Below are positions 16,700-24,446 of a stretch of DNA of 26,357 nt, one piece after another (position 1 is the stretch's first letter; every line of letters starts with the position of its first letter). The notes below the pieces were generated by a model. The model ran no database searches. It saw only the letters and a list, made by a program, of their open reading frames with translations, and was not told where the DNA came from. The stretch spans positions 1 through 26,357 of the forward strand of contig CAJTTS010000048.1 of NCBI GenBank assembly GCA_910579155.1, read 5' to 3'. This DNA is from an uncultured Oscillospiraceae bacterium. GTDB taxonomy: Bacteria > Bacillota_A > Clostridia > Oscillospirales > Oscillospiraceae. The translations under genes were made by a program, and so were the position numbers.

Positions 16700-17453
16700 A
16701 ATCCATCCCCCCTTGCTGTGTCTGCTCCTGCTGGGGCCCAAACCGCTCCTGCTCTGTCTGGATGGTCCAGCCGTCCGGCTGCCACAGGTGGACATAGAGT
16801 TCCAAGCCGTCACCGGCCTGAATTTCACGCTGTTCCACCGATTCGCCAAAACCGTCCGCCGCCTGCCCGCCGATATCCTCCTTCAGCAGCTCCAGCTCCT
16901 CTGCCGTCAGCTCACCCCGGATGCGGCACTCGACCACGCCCCAGAGCTGGCCGTCCCGCACCTCGGCGGCAAACCAGTAGGACTGCACCTTCCGCTCCAC
17001 GCCGTCCGGCTCGCCGTAGCAGGCCATCAGGCCCCGCTCCGGCTCCTCTGTGCCGTGGCTCTCGCCATAGTCGATGAGACGACGGCGCTCCTTCTCCAGC
17101 ACGGCCATGATCTGGGGCGCGTACCCTACAAGCTCATGGGAATTCAGCGTGTACTCGTCCTCTGTGTAGCCATCGTCCTCCCAATAGCTTGCCGTCATGG
17201 GCATATAGAGCTTCAGCGTCTGGAGGGGCGGCGGCAGGACGGTGAAGGAATCCTGCCCGATCACCAGCCCCAGCCCGCGCCCATCGTCCCAGGCCACGTG
17301 GAAGGTGCCCCGGTCGTCGATGCACTGGAGGGTGCCCATGGCCCCCGGCTTGATGGGGCAGGGGTCGTCCGAGCCCATCTCCCGAAGCCTGATCCGGCTG
17401 CCCTCGGGATACTGCTCCCGCAGGAAGTCCAGCCATTCTTTCGAAATACTCAT
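16692..17453 (-). CDS. DUF4314-type protein
   Basis: This 253-residue protein starts at ATG 17453 behind AAGGAAGG. Residues about 18-75 match the DUF4314 pattern: GSRIRLREMGSDDPCPIKPG, GTLQCIDDRGTFHVAWDDG and GLVIGQDSFTVL, a small beta barrel resembling SH3/KOW-type folds. The second part has AERGLMEYY-like EERPERGLMACYGEPDG-type sequence (PERGLMACYGEPDG), VRDGQLWGVVECRIRGELT, ELELLKEDIGGQAADGFGES and a Gln-rich end. Homologous arrangements occur in clostridial mobile elements with unknown function. The stop of a possible 40-80 residue ORF lies 4 nt before its start, suggesting coupling, and a terminator-like leader lies just upstream. Confidence 0.75.
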   Translation of the reverse strand: MSISKEWLDFLREQYPEGSRIRLREMGSDDPCPIKPGAMGTLQCIDDRGTFHVAWDDGRGLGLVIGQDSFTVLPPPLQTLKLYMPMTASYWEDDGYTEDEYTLNSHELVGYAPQIMAVLEKERRRLIDYGESHGTEEPERGLMACYGEPDGVERKVQSYWFAAEVRDGQLWGVVECRIRGELTAEELELLKEDIGGQAADGFGESVEQREIQAGDGLELYVHLWQPDGWTIQTEQERFGPQQEQTQQGGMDFA

Positions 17454-17457
17454 GGTT

Positions 17458-17703
17458 TCAAACCTTCCTTTCTACAGTTTTGTGCCGGAACTGCCCCCGG
17501 CTGGGCACGAAAAAGCCCCGCTTCGTTGTCGGGGCAAACTTCATATTCTTCGCTTCCGCCTTTGGCGAAAGCTCATTCATTTCGTTGCCCCTCCTCTCCC
17601 CACAAAAGCTGGAGGGCGCTTTTGCGGGGGCCCCAGGAAGCGGGGCACGGCACTGTTTGCGCCTGAACATATTCTGCTGCCTTTTCTGACCTGCTTTGCT
17701 CAC
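17458..17703 (-). CDS. Possible small basic protein or leader peptide overlapping a structured leader
   Basis: GTG 17703 follows a very strong GGGAGGTGA, giving 81 residues. An internal ATG at 17580 follows GAGGAGGGG and would give 40 residues. The product is basic (QKRQQNMFRRKQCRA; KRGFFVPSRGQFRHK) and has no recognised domain. It is read straight through the palindromic element and the terminator hairpin, so the strip may act as RNA rather than protein. The TGA lies 4 nt before ATG 17453. Either a leader peptide coupled to the DUF4314-type gene, or chance coding in an untranslated leader. Confidence 0.35.
   Translation of the reverse strand: MSKAGQKRQQNMFRRKQCRAPLPGAPAKAPSSFCGERRGNEMNELSPKAEAKNMKFAPTTKRGFFVPSRGQFRHKTVERKV
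17510..17535 (-). terminator. Terminator-like hairpin upstream of the DUF4314-type gene
   Basis: CGGGGC (17535-17530) and GCCCCG (17520-17515) flank a 9-nt loop, followed on the - strand by TTTTTCGTGCCC. A second copy of the 5' arm, GCCCCGCTTC at about 17638-17647, can also pair with GAAGCGGGGC here, enclosing the palindromic element in one large structure. The T run ends 57 nt before ATG 17453, as expected for an attenuator. Confidence 0.65.
17550..17640. repeat. Palindromic element, copy B (inside the leader upstream of the DUF4314-type gene)
   Basis: On the - strand: GGGGCCCCC, a hairpin whose arms are GCTTTTG-C-GGGG and CCCC-A-CAAAAGC (one mismatch), then GGGGAGAGGAGG, then CTTTCGCC-AAA-GGCGGAAG. 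It matches copy A (14437-14530) in order and in its unpaired core, with changed bases on both sides of the main stem. Confidence 0.7.
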
Positions 17704-17721
17704 TGGCTCACCTCCCTTTAA

Positions 17722-17743
17722 TGGTATCAACGGCAACATACCA
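17722..17743. repeat. Inverted repeat with GCAACA spacer, copy 2
   Basis: TGGTAT (17722-17727) and ATACCA (17738-17743) are perfect arms around CAACGGCAAC. It is located 19 nt upstream of the GTG at 17703 and just after the stop of the 17761-17991 gene, and resembles the sites at 9274-9299 and 20560-20578. Confidence 0.45.
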
Positions 17744-17760
17744 CAACACCCCACCAAAAG

Positions 17761-17991
17761 CTACCCGGCAGAAGCAACACATTTTTGCCGCTCCATGATT
17801 CGGGCCACCTCAGTGCGGATACAGGTTGCCCCGTCCTGGTTCCAGCAGACGAACCCATGGCCGGGGTAAGGGCATCCCGCGCACCGCTCACATGGGCCGG
17901 TGAGGTCAGGCGGCGGCTCATGGGGCACCGTGGTCAGGCATTCGGACTCATAAAATTGAACCATGCGGTTCTTCTTATACCGGACTCTCAC
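17761..17991 (-). CDS. Small Cys-rich, zinc-finger-like protein
   Basis: I take GTG 17991, which overlaps the preceding stop as GTGA behind a GGGGGAT ribosome site, giving 76 residues. An in-frame GTG at 18006 is possible but less well placed. The centre carries CERCAGCPYPGHGFVCW followed by a further Cys (GATC), so five Cys and one His in about 25 residues, a likely zinc site. The N-terminus is basic (RVRYKKNR). No family is recognised. It is one of three Cys-rich small proteins in this gene run. Confidence 0.65.
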   Translation of the reverse strand: MRVRYKKNRMVQFYESECLTTVPHEPPPDLTGPCERCAGCPYPGHGFVCWNQDGATCIRTEVARIMERQKCVASAG

Positions 17992-18680
17992 GGCGACATC
18001 CCCCACTCGGGACTGGCCCCGTCCACCGCCTCCAGCTCCAGCTGGTTGGACAGCTCCACGCGCTCGTCCAGATCTTCCACGGCGCGCTGGATCTGCTCCG
18101 CCGCCGTGGCGAGCGCCTTCCGCCTCTCCCCGGTGATGGGGTACTCACTGTCCAGCGTTTCATGGATGCAGCGGTACATCTCAGTGAGCTGTTCGTCCGT
18201 GAACTGGCGGTGCTCCTGCACCAGTCCGGCACGGCAGGCAAAATCCAGCTTGGCCCCGGCGTAGTCGTTGTCATAGTAGTTCCCGTTGCAGACGCCGGTG
18301 CCGGTGCCGTCCCGCCGCCAGGTGACGAACTCATAACCCATATCCTGTGCCAATTCACGTCCGGCCAGCAGTATGCCATTGAATTCCGACAGAAGACGGA
18401 ATTTGCTTGCAGTCCCCTCATTTTTTACGGGAGGGGCGGCGGCTATGGCGGTGGTGTACTCCCACACCTGGGCGGCGGTTCCGGCCACAGCGTCATAGGT
18501 ACGGCTCACCTGCGGGTCATCCACCGCGCCGGGGGCCAGCAGGATCATGCCCTCCTGGTCAACGCGCATGGCGGGTCTGCCGTCCACCAGGATCGGCAGG
18601 CTGTTTTTCTCCACCGCTTCGGTGGCGATGCCCTCCCGCCCCAGACGGCGGGCGAGTTCAGGGAAAAATTTCTCGTTCAT
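17988..18680 (-). CDS. Hypothetical element protein
   Basis: This 230-residue soluble protein starts at ATG 18680 behind AAAGGAG. It has an N-terminal helical segment (NEKFFPELARRLGREGI), a hydrophobic strand region with RVDQEGMILLAPG, then a Trp/Tyr segment (YEFVTWRRDGTG; GNYYDNDYAGAKLDFACRAG). A C-terminal helix-rich part follows (ALATAAEQIQRAVEDLDERV), possibly a coiled coil. I do not recognise the family, although the gene style fits conserved accessory proteins of clostridial elements. Coupled by a 4-nt overlap to the downstream Cys-rich gene. Confidence 0.75.
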   Translation of the reverse strand: MNEKFFPELARRLGREGIATEAVEKNSLPILVDGRPAMRVDQEGMILLAPGAVDDPQVSRTYDAVAGTAAQVWEYTTAIAAAPPVKNEGTASKFRLLSEFNGILLAGRELAQDMGYEFVTWRRDGTGTGVCNGNYYDNDYAGAKLDFACRAGLVQEHRQFTDEQLTEMYRCIHETLDSEYPITGERRKALATAAEQIQRAVEDLDERVELSNQLELEAVDGASPEWGMSP

Positions 18681-18712
18681 ATTGGTTGCTCCTTTATTTT
18701 AATGTATATGGC

Positions 18713-18943
18713 TCACAGGGCCATGCCGCCCAACGCCATGGTGCCCTCCGGGCCGGTGATGTTCACGTACTCGCCGATGACGTTCAGCGCCTCATAGTAG
18801 GTGCCGCACTCGCCGCCCATGATGCGGTCGCGCATCTCGTCCGCCTGCTCGTCCAGCCCGTGGCGGCACAGGGTGCGGCAGGCGATGCCCACCAGGTTGA
18901 AGATGTTGCCGTCCTCGCCGATGAGGATGCAGTCAGGTTTCAT
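18713..18943 (-). CDS. Small conserved-looking element protein, function unknown
   Basis: This 76-residue protein starts at ATG 18943 in a TGATG overlap with the stop of the LPD-type gene. It opens with PDCILIGEDGNIFNLVGIA, a compact strand-turn-strand, followed by a helix (DEQADEMRDRIM) and a short ending (ALNVIGEYVNIT). I have the impression that this sequence type recurs in clostridial mobile elements and phages but can name no function. The tight overlap implies translation together with the preceding gene. Confidence 0.7.
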   Translation of the reverse strand: MKPDCILIGEDGNIFNLVGIACRTLCRHGLDEQADEMRDRIMGGECGTYYEALNVIGEYVNITGPEGTMALGGMAL

Positions 18944-20280
18944 CAGCTGATCCCTCCCATCTCCGGGCCTGCCTGCTGCTCGTCTGCGCTGTCAGCTTCC
19001 TGCCAGGGCGGATCCATCCCAAACAAGTCGTACACCTCCACATCCACGGCTCTGCGGGTGGCCAAGTCATCAGTCAGGGTCTCATAGCGGAAGCCGCTGG
19101 TGGTGTGGTAAGGCAGCTCCTTATGGATGGCCGCGATGTATTTCTGCGGGTCGGTGAAGATGAACCGTTCCCCGTTGGCAAAGCTGACCCGGCCCACCGC
19201 CAGCCCCTCCAACACCTGCTGGATCTGGACCGCCGCATCCGCCACCACCTTGTCCTGGGCGAAACTGTCCAGCCGCCGCCAATCCTCCAGCAAAGACCCC
19301 CACCCGCTCAGGGTGACCGCCAGGTCTACGTTGGCGATATCGTCCTTGGTGACGCCCAGCCGTTTGTCTCCGCCGTCCAGCCCGATGTAAAGCTGGACGG
19401 CCTCCTCCAGCGGCAATTCATGATCCACCCGGTTTTCACCTTTAAGGATGTTCTCGATCACGTACCAGCGGTAGCTGTGGGGCTTGGCCGGGTCAGCGGC
19501 ATCCCGGAGAGCCTGACGGCCCTTTTCCGTCAGCCCCATCTGCTGGGCCTGCTTGTCAAAGCAGGTGAGATAGGCTTGGTAGTCCCCGCGCACCGGGTTA
19601 CACCGCAGGCAGTAGCGGTACCGCCCGGTCTCCACCACGTAGCCGTAGTTCTGCTCCCAGCCACCATCGATTTCGCCATCGTGGCTGCGGCACCAGCGGC
19701 CCATGCTGGCAAAGTCCTTCAGTACGCCCCGCCGCAGCTGTTCCATCACCTGGTCCAGCTCCGCCCTAAACTCCGGCGAGTTCAGCTCCTCGGGGCCGCG
19801 CGGCCACCAGGTGTGCCAGAACTCCGTGCCGCTGCCGAAGTCGATGCGGACGTGCCCGATGGCCCCCAGCTCCTTGTCCTGCTCGGGCGGCAGGGCATAA
19901 AAAATGCCCGCCTCGTCAGGGGAGGCGGGCCGCATTTCAAATTTGATGGGGTTCTCGGGGCACTTCAGATCATACTCCCCGCAGAAGGCTTCCAGATCCA
20001 TCTCCTCCCCGTGGAGGAAGTAGTCCTTCCTGCCGATCCGGCGCTCGGCAGTATTGGGCCGCTTCAGAGGCGCGGGGGAGAGGACGGTGCCGCTGTGGAG
20101 ATAGCTGGCGTAGTCCACCAGCACGGCGTGGGCACCGGGGTCGGTGTCCGTGCCCCGCATATCGTAACAGCACCACCCGTCTGGCACCGTCTCACGGGGA
20201 ATGGGTTGGTTGGTGGTGAGCACGGGCTTGCCGAACAGCTTGGCGTGCTGCATCTGATCCCGGTAAATATTAATGCTCAA
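18943..20280 (-). CDS. Large polyvalent-protein-associated-domain (LPD28-like) element protein
   Basis: This 445-residue soluble protein starts at TTG 20280 with GGAGGG upstream. Recognisable stretches are YRDQMQHAKLFGKPVL and VPDGWCCYDMRG at the start, then CPENPIKFEMRPASPDEAG, IGHVRIDFGSGTEFWHTWWP, RGPEELNSPEF and GRYRYCLRCNPVRGDY. These fit a family I remember as LPD28, part of the polyvalent proteins of conjugative elements and phages thought to enter the recipient with the DNA. The last third (from about residue 270) looks like a separate module. Whether it acts against host defence is unproven. It is followed by the 76-residue gene in a TGATG overlap. Confidence 0.65.
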   Translation of the reverse strand: MSINIYRDQMQHAKLFGKPVLTTNQPIPRETVPDGWCCYDMRGTDTDPGAHAVLVDYASYLHSGTVLSPAPLKRPNTAERRIGRKDYFLHGEEMDLEAFCGEYDLKCPENPIKFEMRPASPDEAGIFYALPPEQDKELGAIGHVRIDFGSGTEFWHTWWPRGPEELNSPEFRAELDQVMEQLRRGVLKDFASMGRWCRSHDGEIDGGWEQNYGYVVETGRYRYCLRCNPVRGDYQAYLTCFDKQAQQMGLTEKGRQALRDAADPAKPHSYRWYVIENILKGENRVDHELPLEEAVQLYIGLDGGDKRLGVTKDDIANVDLAVTLSGWGSLLEDWRRLDSFAQDKVVADAAVQIQQVLEGLAVGRVSFANGERFIFTDPQKYIAAIHKELPYHTTSGFRYETLTDDLATRRAVDVEVYDLFGMDPPWQEADSADEQQAGPEMGGIS

Positions 20281-20310
20281 ATTATATCCCTCCGTTGTTT
20301 TGTATTTTGT

Positions 20311-20538
20311 TCACTCCTCATAGACGATGGGGTGCTCCTTCTGGATGGGGCATTTGGCTGGTCTCACCTCATACAAATTGCGCTTCAGGAGCTTGAAATG
20401 TCTTTTACCCTTGGTGCAGTACGTGTTCCCGAAGGATTTCATGCAGCCCCCGGAGCAGAGCTTAACAAAGTCCCGATGGGTGTAGACCCCATCGCAGCCG
20501 TCGCAGCTTTGGGGAAATCGCTTGTAGGTTTTCGGCAT
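20311..20538 (-). CDS. Small zinc-ribbon-like protein
   Basis: This 75-residue protein starts at ATG 20538, behind AAGGAGAG. It is basic and Cys-rich: CDGCDG near the start, then CSGGC, a Cys in GNTYC, and a late Cys in AKCPIQ. The spacing suggests one or two zinc sites. Its C-terminus (KGKRHFKLLKRNLYEVR) is strongly basic, so nucleic-acid binding is plausible. The inverted repeat at 20560-20578 lies 22 nt upstream of its start. No family is recognised. Confidence 0.65.
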   Translation of the reverse strand: MPKTYKRFPQSCDGCDGVYTHRDFVKLCSGGCMKSFGNTYCTKGKRHFKLLKRNLYEVRPAKCPIQKEHPIVYEE

Positions 20539-20559
20539 GAATGTCACTCTCCTTTTCCT

Positions 20560-20578
20560 TGGTAAGCAACACATACCA
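20560..20578. repeat. Inverted repeat with GCAACA spacer, copy 3
   Basis: TGGTA (20560-20564) and TACCA (20574-20578) flank AGCAACACA. The 14 bases TTGGTAAGCAACAC are identical at the 9.3-kb copy. It lies 22 nt before ATG 20538. Confidence 0.5.
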
Positions 20579-20606
20579 CACCTTTGTGGAAATATCCAGA
20601 GTTTTT

Positions 20607-21698
20607 TTAGTACATCGTCTGCCCAATATCCTGCTGCGGAGGGAAGGGGGCGCTAAGGCGCTTGACCTGGCCAAACGCCGTTTCCCGCACCCCGTCCTCC
20701 TCCATCATCGCCCGCCCCATCCGCTCATAGTCGGTGTAACCGTCCAGCAGGTCGAAGACCTCGTCACCCGCACCCGCTCTGCGCAGGCCGTCCCGGGCGT
20801 ACTCGCCGTCAGTCACGTCCACCAGCTCATAGCAGTCGATGTCCTCGGCGATGCAGACAGCCTCGGAGAACGTGGTGGGTTCCTCCGCCTCCATCGCGGC
20901 ACCGAATGTCCGCATCTCGACATCGGACATGGCGAGGAGGTACCGGGCAAAAGTATTGGCGCCATCCAATGTGATGTCCTCCGTGGGGAGTTCGCTGGAC
21001 CACGTGTAGCCGTTTCTGATGGAGTTGATCATCTCATCCTTCAGCTCGTCCACTCCAAGGATCTGTTTGGCCTGCTCCAGCTCTGCGTCCGAAACCGGGA
21101 GATCAAGGCAGCATCTGTTATACCGAACGACTAATTCAAGTGTGAGCCGCGATTTGTTCTCTGCGGCCTGGGTTTGGCCCATTTCCCGGCGTTTTACATA
21201 GCCATGGGCCGTGTACGCCCCGCCGTGGGCGGCATAGTATTCCGCGCCGATCCCGGCGTAGTCCAGATAGGGCCGCACCTGCTCGGGGAAATCCACCCCG
21301 GCCAGTCCGTGCTCTACCAGCCAGCCGCCCAGCTCCTTGTCTGAGGTGACGTCCCGGATGAACTCATACTGGCCCAAACTGGAGGCCACCCGCACCACAT
21401 CATCCAGTCCGTTGATGCTCTCCGCGTTCAGCGCCCCGGAAAATATACGCTCACTCCGCTCATCCATGCTGTCGACTTGCTCGGCCAGCTGATTGAGTTT
21501 TTCGATGTTGGCCTCTTTGCTCAGGTTGATGAACCTGATATAGTTACCCAGCCTGTCGGCATAGGAGCTGGTGCCCACGATCTGCACCGGGCTGGCTCCA
21601 CCCATCTGTGCGATTTCATGCTGGACTTGTCCCAAAGTGGATGGGAAATGAATGCGGAATGCCGCGCTGTTCACATCATGCGATAAGTAAAGGTACAT
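20607..21698 (-). CDS. ArdA-like antirestriction family protein, intact
   Basis: This 363-residue protein starts at ATG 21698, which shares its A with the stop of the preceding gene (TGATG). It is strongly acidic, as expected of DNA mimics. The segment YLDYAGIGAEYYAAHGGAYT followed by HGYVKRRE is shared in style with the other two ArdA-like genes in the window. The end has VFDLLDGYTDYERMGRAMME, a motif that recurs in this family. The N-terminus has LSHDVNSAAFRIHFPSTLG. ArdA proteins inhibit type I restriction enzymes and are typical of conjugative elements. This is the only one of the three that is unbroken. The ArdA label is recalled; structure prediction would be needed to confirm the fold. 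Confidence 0.65.
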   Translation of the reverse strand: MYLYLSHDVNSAAFRIHFPSTLGQVQHEIAQMGGASPVQIVGTSSYADRLGNYIRFINLSKEANIEKLNQLAEQVDSMDERSERIFSGALNAESINGLDDVVRVASSLGQYEFIRDVTSDKELGGWLVEHGLAGVDFPEQVRPYLDYAGIGAEYYAAHGGAYTAHGYVKRREMGQTQAAENKSRLTLELVVRYNRCCLDLPVSDAELEQAKQILGVDELKDEMINSIRNGYTWSSELPTEDITLDGANTFARYLLAMSDVEMRTFGAAMEAEEPTTFSEAVCIAEDIDCYELVDVTDGEYARDGLRRAGAGDEVFDLLDGYTDYERMGRAMMEEDGVRETAFGQVKRLSAPFPPQQDIGQTMY

Positions 21699-22437
21699 CA
21701 GGCCAGCCCTCCCATTCCTTGTTCCCGCTGATACTGTTCCGCAGGATCTTCACGCATCAGCTCGTCCAACGCCAGCGTGCCGTGGTAGGCCACATAGCCA
21801 AGCTCGGTGATCTCATGCTCCCGCGTCTGCCCGTCTGGGAGCGGCACGAAGTCAAACTGCCCCAGGTTTTCCGCCAACTGGCAGATGCCTTCGGCATCCT
21901 GGGGCTGGGCCATCAGCACCACCGCCTCCAGCTTTTTTACTTCATCGGCGTTTAAGGCACTGATGGCGCAACACATCCGGTTCAGCGCGGGGATGGGGTC
22001 GTCGGGGCATCCCAGCATCCTGGATACCTCGGACGGCAGCGTGTCGTCCTCCACGAAGTATGCCGCGTCATCGTTGGTGATCCCGGCGCGCCGCAGCGTC
22101 CTGTCGATCTGCTGCCTGGAAGCGGGCAGGTACAGCCAAGCCGTCTCCGCGGCTTGTTCACTGGGTACGCCCAGGGTGAGCAGGGGGCATTGTACAGGTA
22201 CTGCGGGAACGAAAGTCCGCTGTAGACCTGCACCAGCTTCATGCCGTTATCGTAGGCCACGCCGTAGGGGGTGACCACCCCGGCGCCGCTCTGGATGAGG
22301 TCGAGGGCGATGCTCTGGCCGTCCAGCGCCCGGTACTCCTCCATGGGTATCGAACCGCCATTGATGTTCATGCTGTGGTCTTTGCCGATTTGCTCCAGGT
22401 CGGAGAAGTCTGTGATCACCGTGGCCTGCTGGCAGCA
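21698..22437 (-). pseudogene. ArdA-like antirestriction gene, exon 2, with a one-base deletion
   Basis: This is the 3' part of the gene whose exon 1 is at 25176-25511. It opens at TGC 22437 (CCQQATVITDFSDLEQIG) in phase with exon 1. The frame runs to YLYNAP and then breaks. Shifting by one base at the run of five G (22183-22187; C on the coding strand) restores LLTLGVPSEQAAETAWLYLP and continues through DDTLPSEVSRMLG and LGQFDFVPLPDGQ to the stop at 21698. The repaired, spliced protein would have about 358 residues, close to the 363-residue neighbour. A sixth C in the run would make the frame whole, so a sequencing error or slippage is possible. Confidence 0.7.
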
Positions 22438-22510
22438 ATAGCGATAGGTAATCCGCCGCTTTTACTGCCCTCAAAAGAGAACAGCAGTCAGAGCGGACTT
22501 TCCCCCGCTT

Positions 22511-22547
22511 CGCACCGTGCGTGCGACTTTCACCGCACACGGCGCTC
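22511..22547 (-). ncRNA. Group II intron domain V (catalytic hairpin)
   Basis: The - strand reads GAGCGCCGTGTGCGGTGAAA then GTCGCACGCACGGTGCG, matching the domain V pattern of GAGC start, AGC catalytic triad, GAAA tetraloop and ACGG receptor-side strand. The TGA stop of the reverse transcriptase gene is the TGA inside this hairpin, so the last codons of the ORF are part of domain V. Confidence 0.85.
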
Positions 22548-24446
22548 CATCAATGCAGATTGATTGTTGCGTGTATGTGAAGGAACCAGTTTTTCCCTAT
22601 AACCGATAATTCTCTTTTGTGCTTTCACATCAAATTCACTGATATCCTGGCTGGGGTTATTCACCGCCATAAAGCATTTCTTGTGGAGCGAAACCAGATT
22701 GTTGACACGATTTACTTTGTCCAGTGGGAGATTGGGGTTAATGCGGTGTGCCCGTGGCGTGTTGGAAATAAGCCATCCCCCACAAACGCGGCACTTGAGC
22801 TTGTCACGATTGAGGGCGTAAGCCCGATTCATGATAAACTCGAAATTGTTGAGCTTTCCCCACTGTCCATAGCTGGCAGCCCTTCCCATTTCGACGGAAT
22901 ACATTTCATCAAGACGCGCATTGATGCGCTTCTTCTTCGTGCGCTGAAAATATGCCTGTCTCCCGGCCTCGGTATAGGGCGTTTCGTCTTGGTTCTTGTA
23001 TCGCGTCTGTTCCCATCTGCAAAAGGTGAGAGCGGTAAAGCCGATGTAGATGCCGCGGTATTTAATAGATGGAATTTTCTGCTTATATTGCTGGTGGACA
23101 CGGGGAAGATTTTGTACTTCGTTGGCTGGAATCCATTTTCCTTTGTACTGCTTTAGCCGGCGCATTGCCGCAAGCTGTAGCCACCTGCTGTACTTCTTCA
23201 TGGAAATGTTCACCCATGTGCAGCATTGGTTGTATTGAATGATTCCCCGCACTTTGCTATTGATGCGGTTTATTTCACCAATTACCTGCTCCCGACTGTA
23301 ACATTCCGGGATATTTTTGATTTCCTCCGCGATTTGGTCAACTTTCCGCTTTAGTCTGTCCCTGTCTGGAATCGTTCTGGATATATAGCCTCTGCGGGAT
23401 TTGCCCCGAACCATTTTGAACTCATAACCTAAGAACTTGATGTACTTCTTTCGGATGTCTGTTATCAGCGTTTTCGCTTGGGATAGTGTCAGCTTCATTT
23501 TGCTTTGGAGAAAAGTTTGCAACCGGGCTTTCCATTCCTCAGCATGGGCATGGGTATCTGTAATGATGACAAAATCATCCGCGTAACGGACGAGGTAACC
23601 AGGAATCAAATTACTCCTTTTCCGAAGTGCCGCTATCTTTACCGCTGGCGAGGAATATGCTCTTCGAGTTTCCTTGTTTTCCCACTGCCCCGTTATCCAT
23701 TCATCCATTATATCCAAGTAAACATTTGCCAGCAGTGGGCTGATTAGCCCACCCTGCGGTGTTCCCTCCTCATTGGCTTCGCATTCATCCATAACCCCCG
23801 CTTTCAGCATGGCCTTGATGATTTGCAGTACCCGCCTGTCCCTCACGCCCATGTGGTATAGGCGTTTGAGAAGAATGGCGTGGTCGATGTGGTCAAAGCA
23901 TTTGCTGATATCGCCCTCAACAATCCAGTAATAACCTGTATGGTGGACGAGCAGCTTTGCCCGTTCCAGTGCCATGGGAGCGTCCCGCATGGGTCGGAAA
24001 CCGTAAGAGTGAGCAAAGAACTGCGCTTCAAATATTGGTTCCAGCACAATTCTCATGCACTCCTGCACGATTCTGTCCCGTATTGTGGGAATCCCCAGTG
24101 GACGCTTTTCAGCCTTTCCCGGTTTGTCAATGTACTTCCGGCGTATCTTTTGTGGCTCAAAGTGCTTAAATGCGTTTTGGATATCCCGAATTGCCCACAA
24201 ATGTGAGCGCTGAAGATAATCTCTGCGCATGGTTTTGAAATCCACGCCGGGGGTTTCACTGCCTCGGTTGCTTTTGATGTTGTGAATTGCGGTGATGATG
24301 GTTGCTTCTGCTGACATGATTTCAAGAAGTCCTTTGAACGCTGGGCGATTGCCTGCGTCACGGGCCTCCTTGCTGTGCTGATACAGCTTGTCTTGAATCT
24401 CGCGTAATTCAGTTTCGGTTTTTGGGTAGTCGAATTGTTGTGCCAT
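22530..24446 (-). CDS. ltrA: Group II intron reverse transcriptase/maturase with HNH endonuclease domain
   Basis: This 638-residue protein is taken from ATG 24446 (GGGAGG, 8 nt spacing; a GTG two codons earlier is too close to it). Reverse transcriptase motifs appear in order: PLGIPTIRDRIVQ (about 116-128), IVEGDISKCFDHIDH (175-189), GTPQGGLISPLLANVYLD (228-245) and the active-site YADD (288-291). The maturase/X region follows (about 365-450). The C-terminal HNH-type domain has CRVC (552-555), AHRINPNLPLDKVNRVNNL and HKKC (588-591), the metal and catalytic residues of group II En domains. The protein helps the intron RNA to fold and splice, and drives target-primed insertion into DNA. All motifs look intact, so the intron may be active. 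The symbol is generic for this family. Confidence 0.95.
   Translation of the reverse strand: MAQQFDYPKTETELREIQDKLYQHSKEARDAGNRPAFKGLLEIMSAEATIITAIHNIKSNRGSETPGVDFKTMRRDYLQRSHLWAIRDIQNAFKHFEPQKIRRKYIDKPGKAEKRPLGIPTIRDRIVQECMRIVLEPIFEAQFFAHSYGFRPMRDAPMALERAKLLVHHTGYYWIVEGDISKCFDHIDHAILLKRLYHMGVRDRRVLQIIKAMLKAGVMDECEANEEGTPQGGLISPLLANVYLDIMDEWITGQWENKETRRAYSSPAVKIAALRKRSNLIPGYLVRYADDFVIITDTHAHAEEWKARLQTFLQSKMKLTLSQAKTLITDIRKKYIKFLGYEFKMVRGKSRRGYISRTIPDRDRLKRKVDQIAEEIKNIPECYSREQVIGEINRINSKVRGIIQYNQCCTWVNISMKKYSRWLQLAAMRRLKQYKGKWIPANEVQNLPRVHQQYKQKIPSIKYRGIYIGFTALTFCRWEQTRYKNQDETPYTEAGRQAYFQRTKKKRINARLDEMYSVEMGRAASYGQWGKLNNFEFIMNRAYALNRDKLKCRVCGGWLISNTPRAHRINPNLPLDKVNRVNNLVSLHKKCFMAVNNPSQDISEFDVKAQKRIIGYREKLVPSHTRNNQSALMERRVR

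Noticed and set aside
19105..20565. Long + strand frame (486 codons) opposite the LPD-type gene
   Set aside because: The - strand frame has overlapping gene joins, a ribosome site and recognisable segments. The + frame has none of these.
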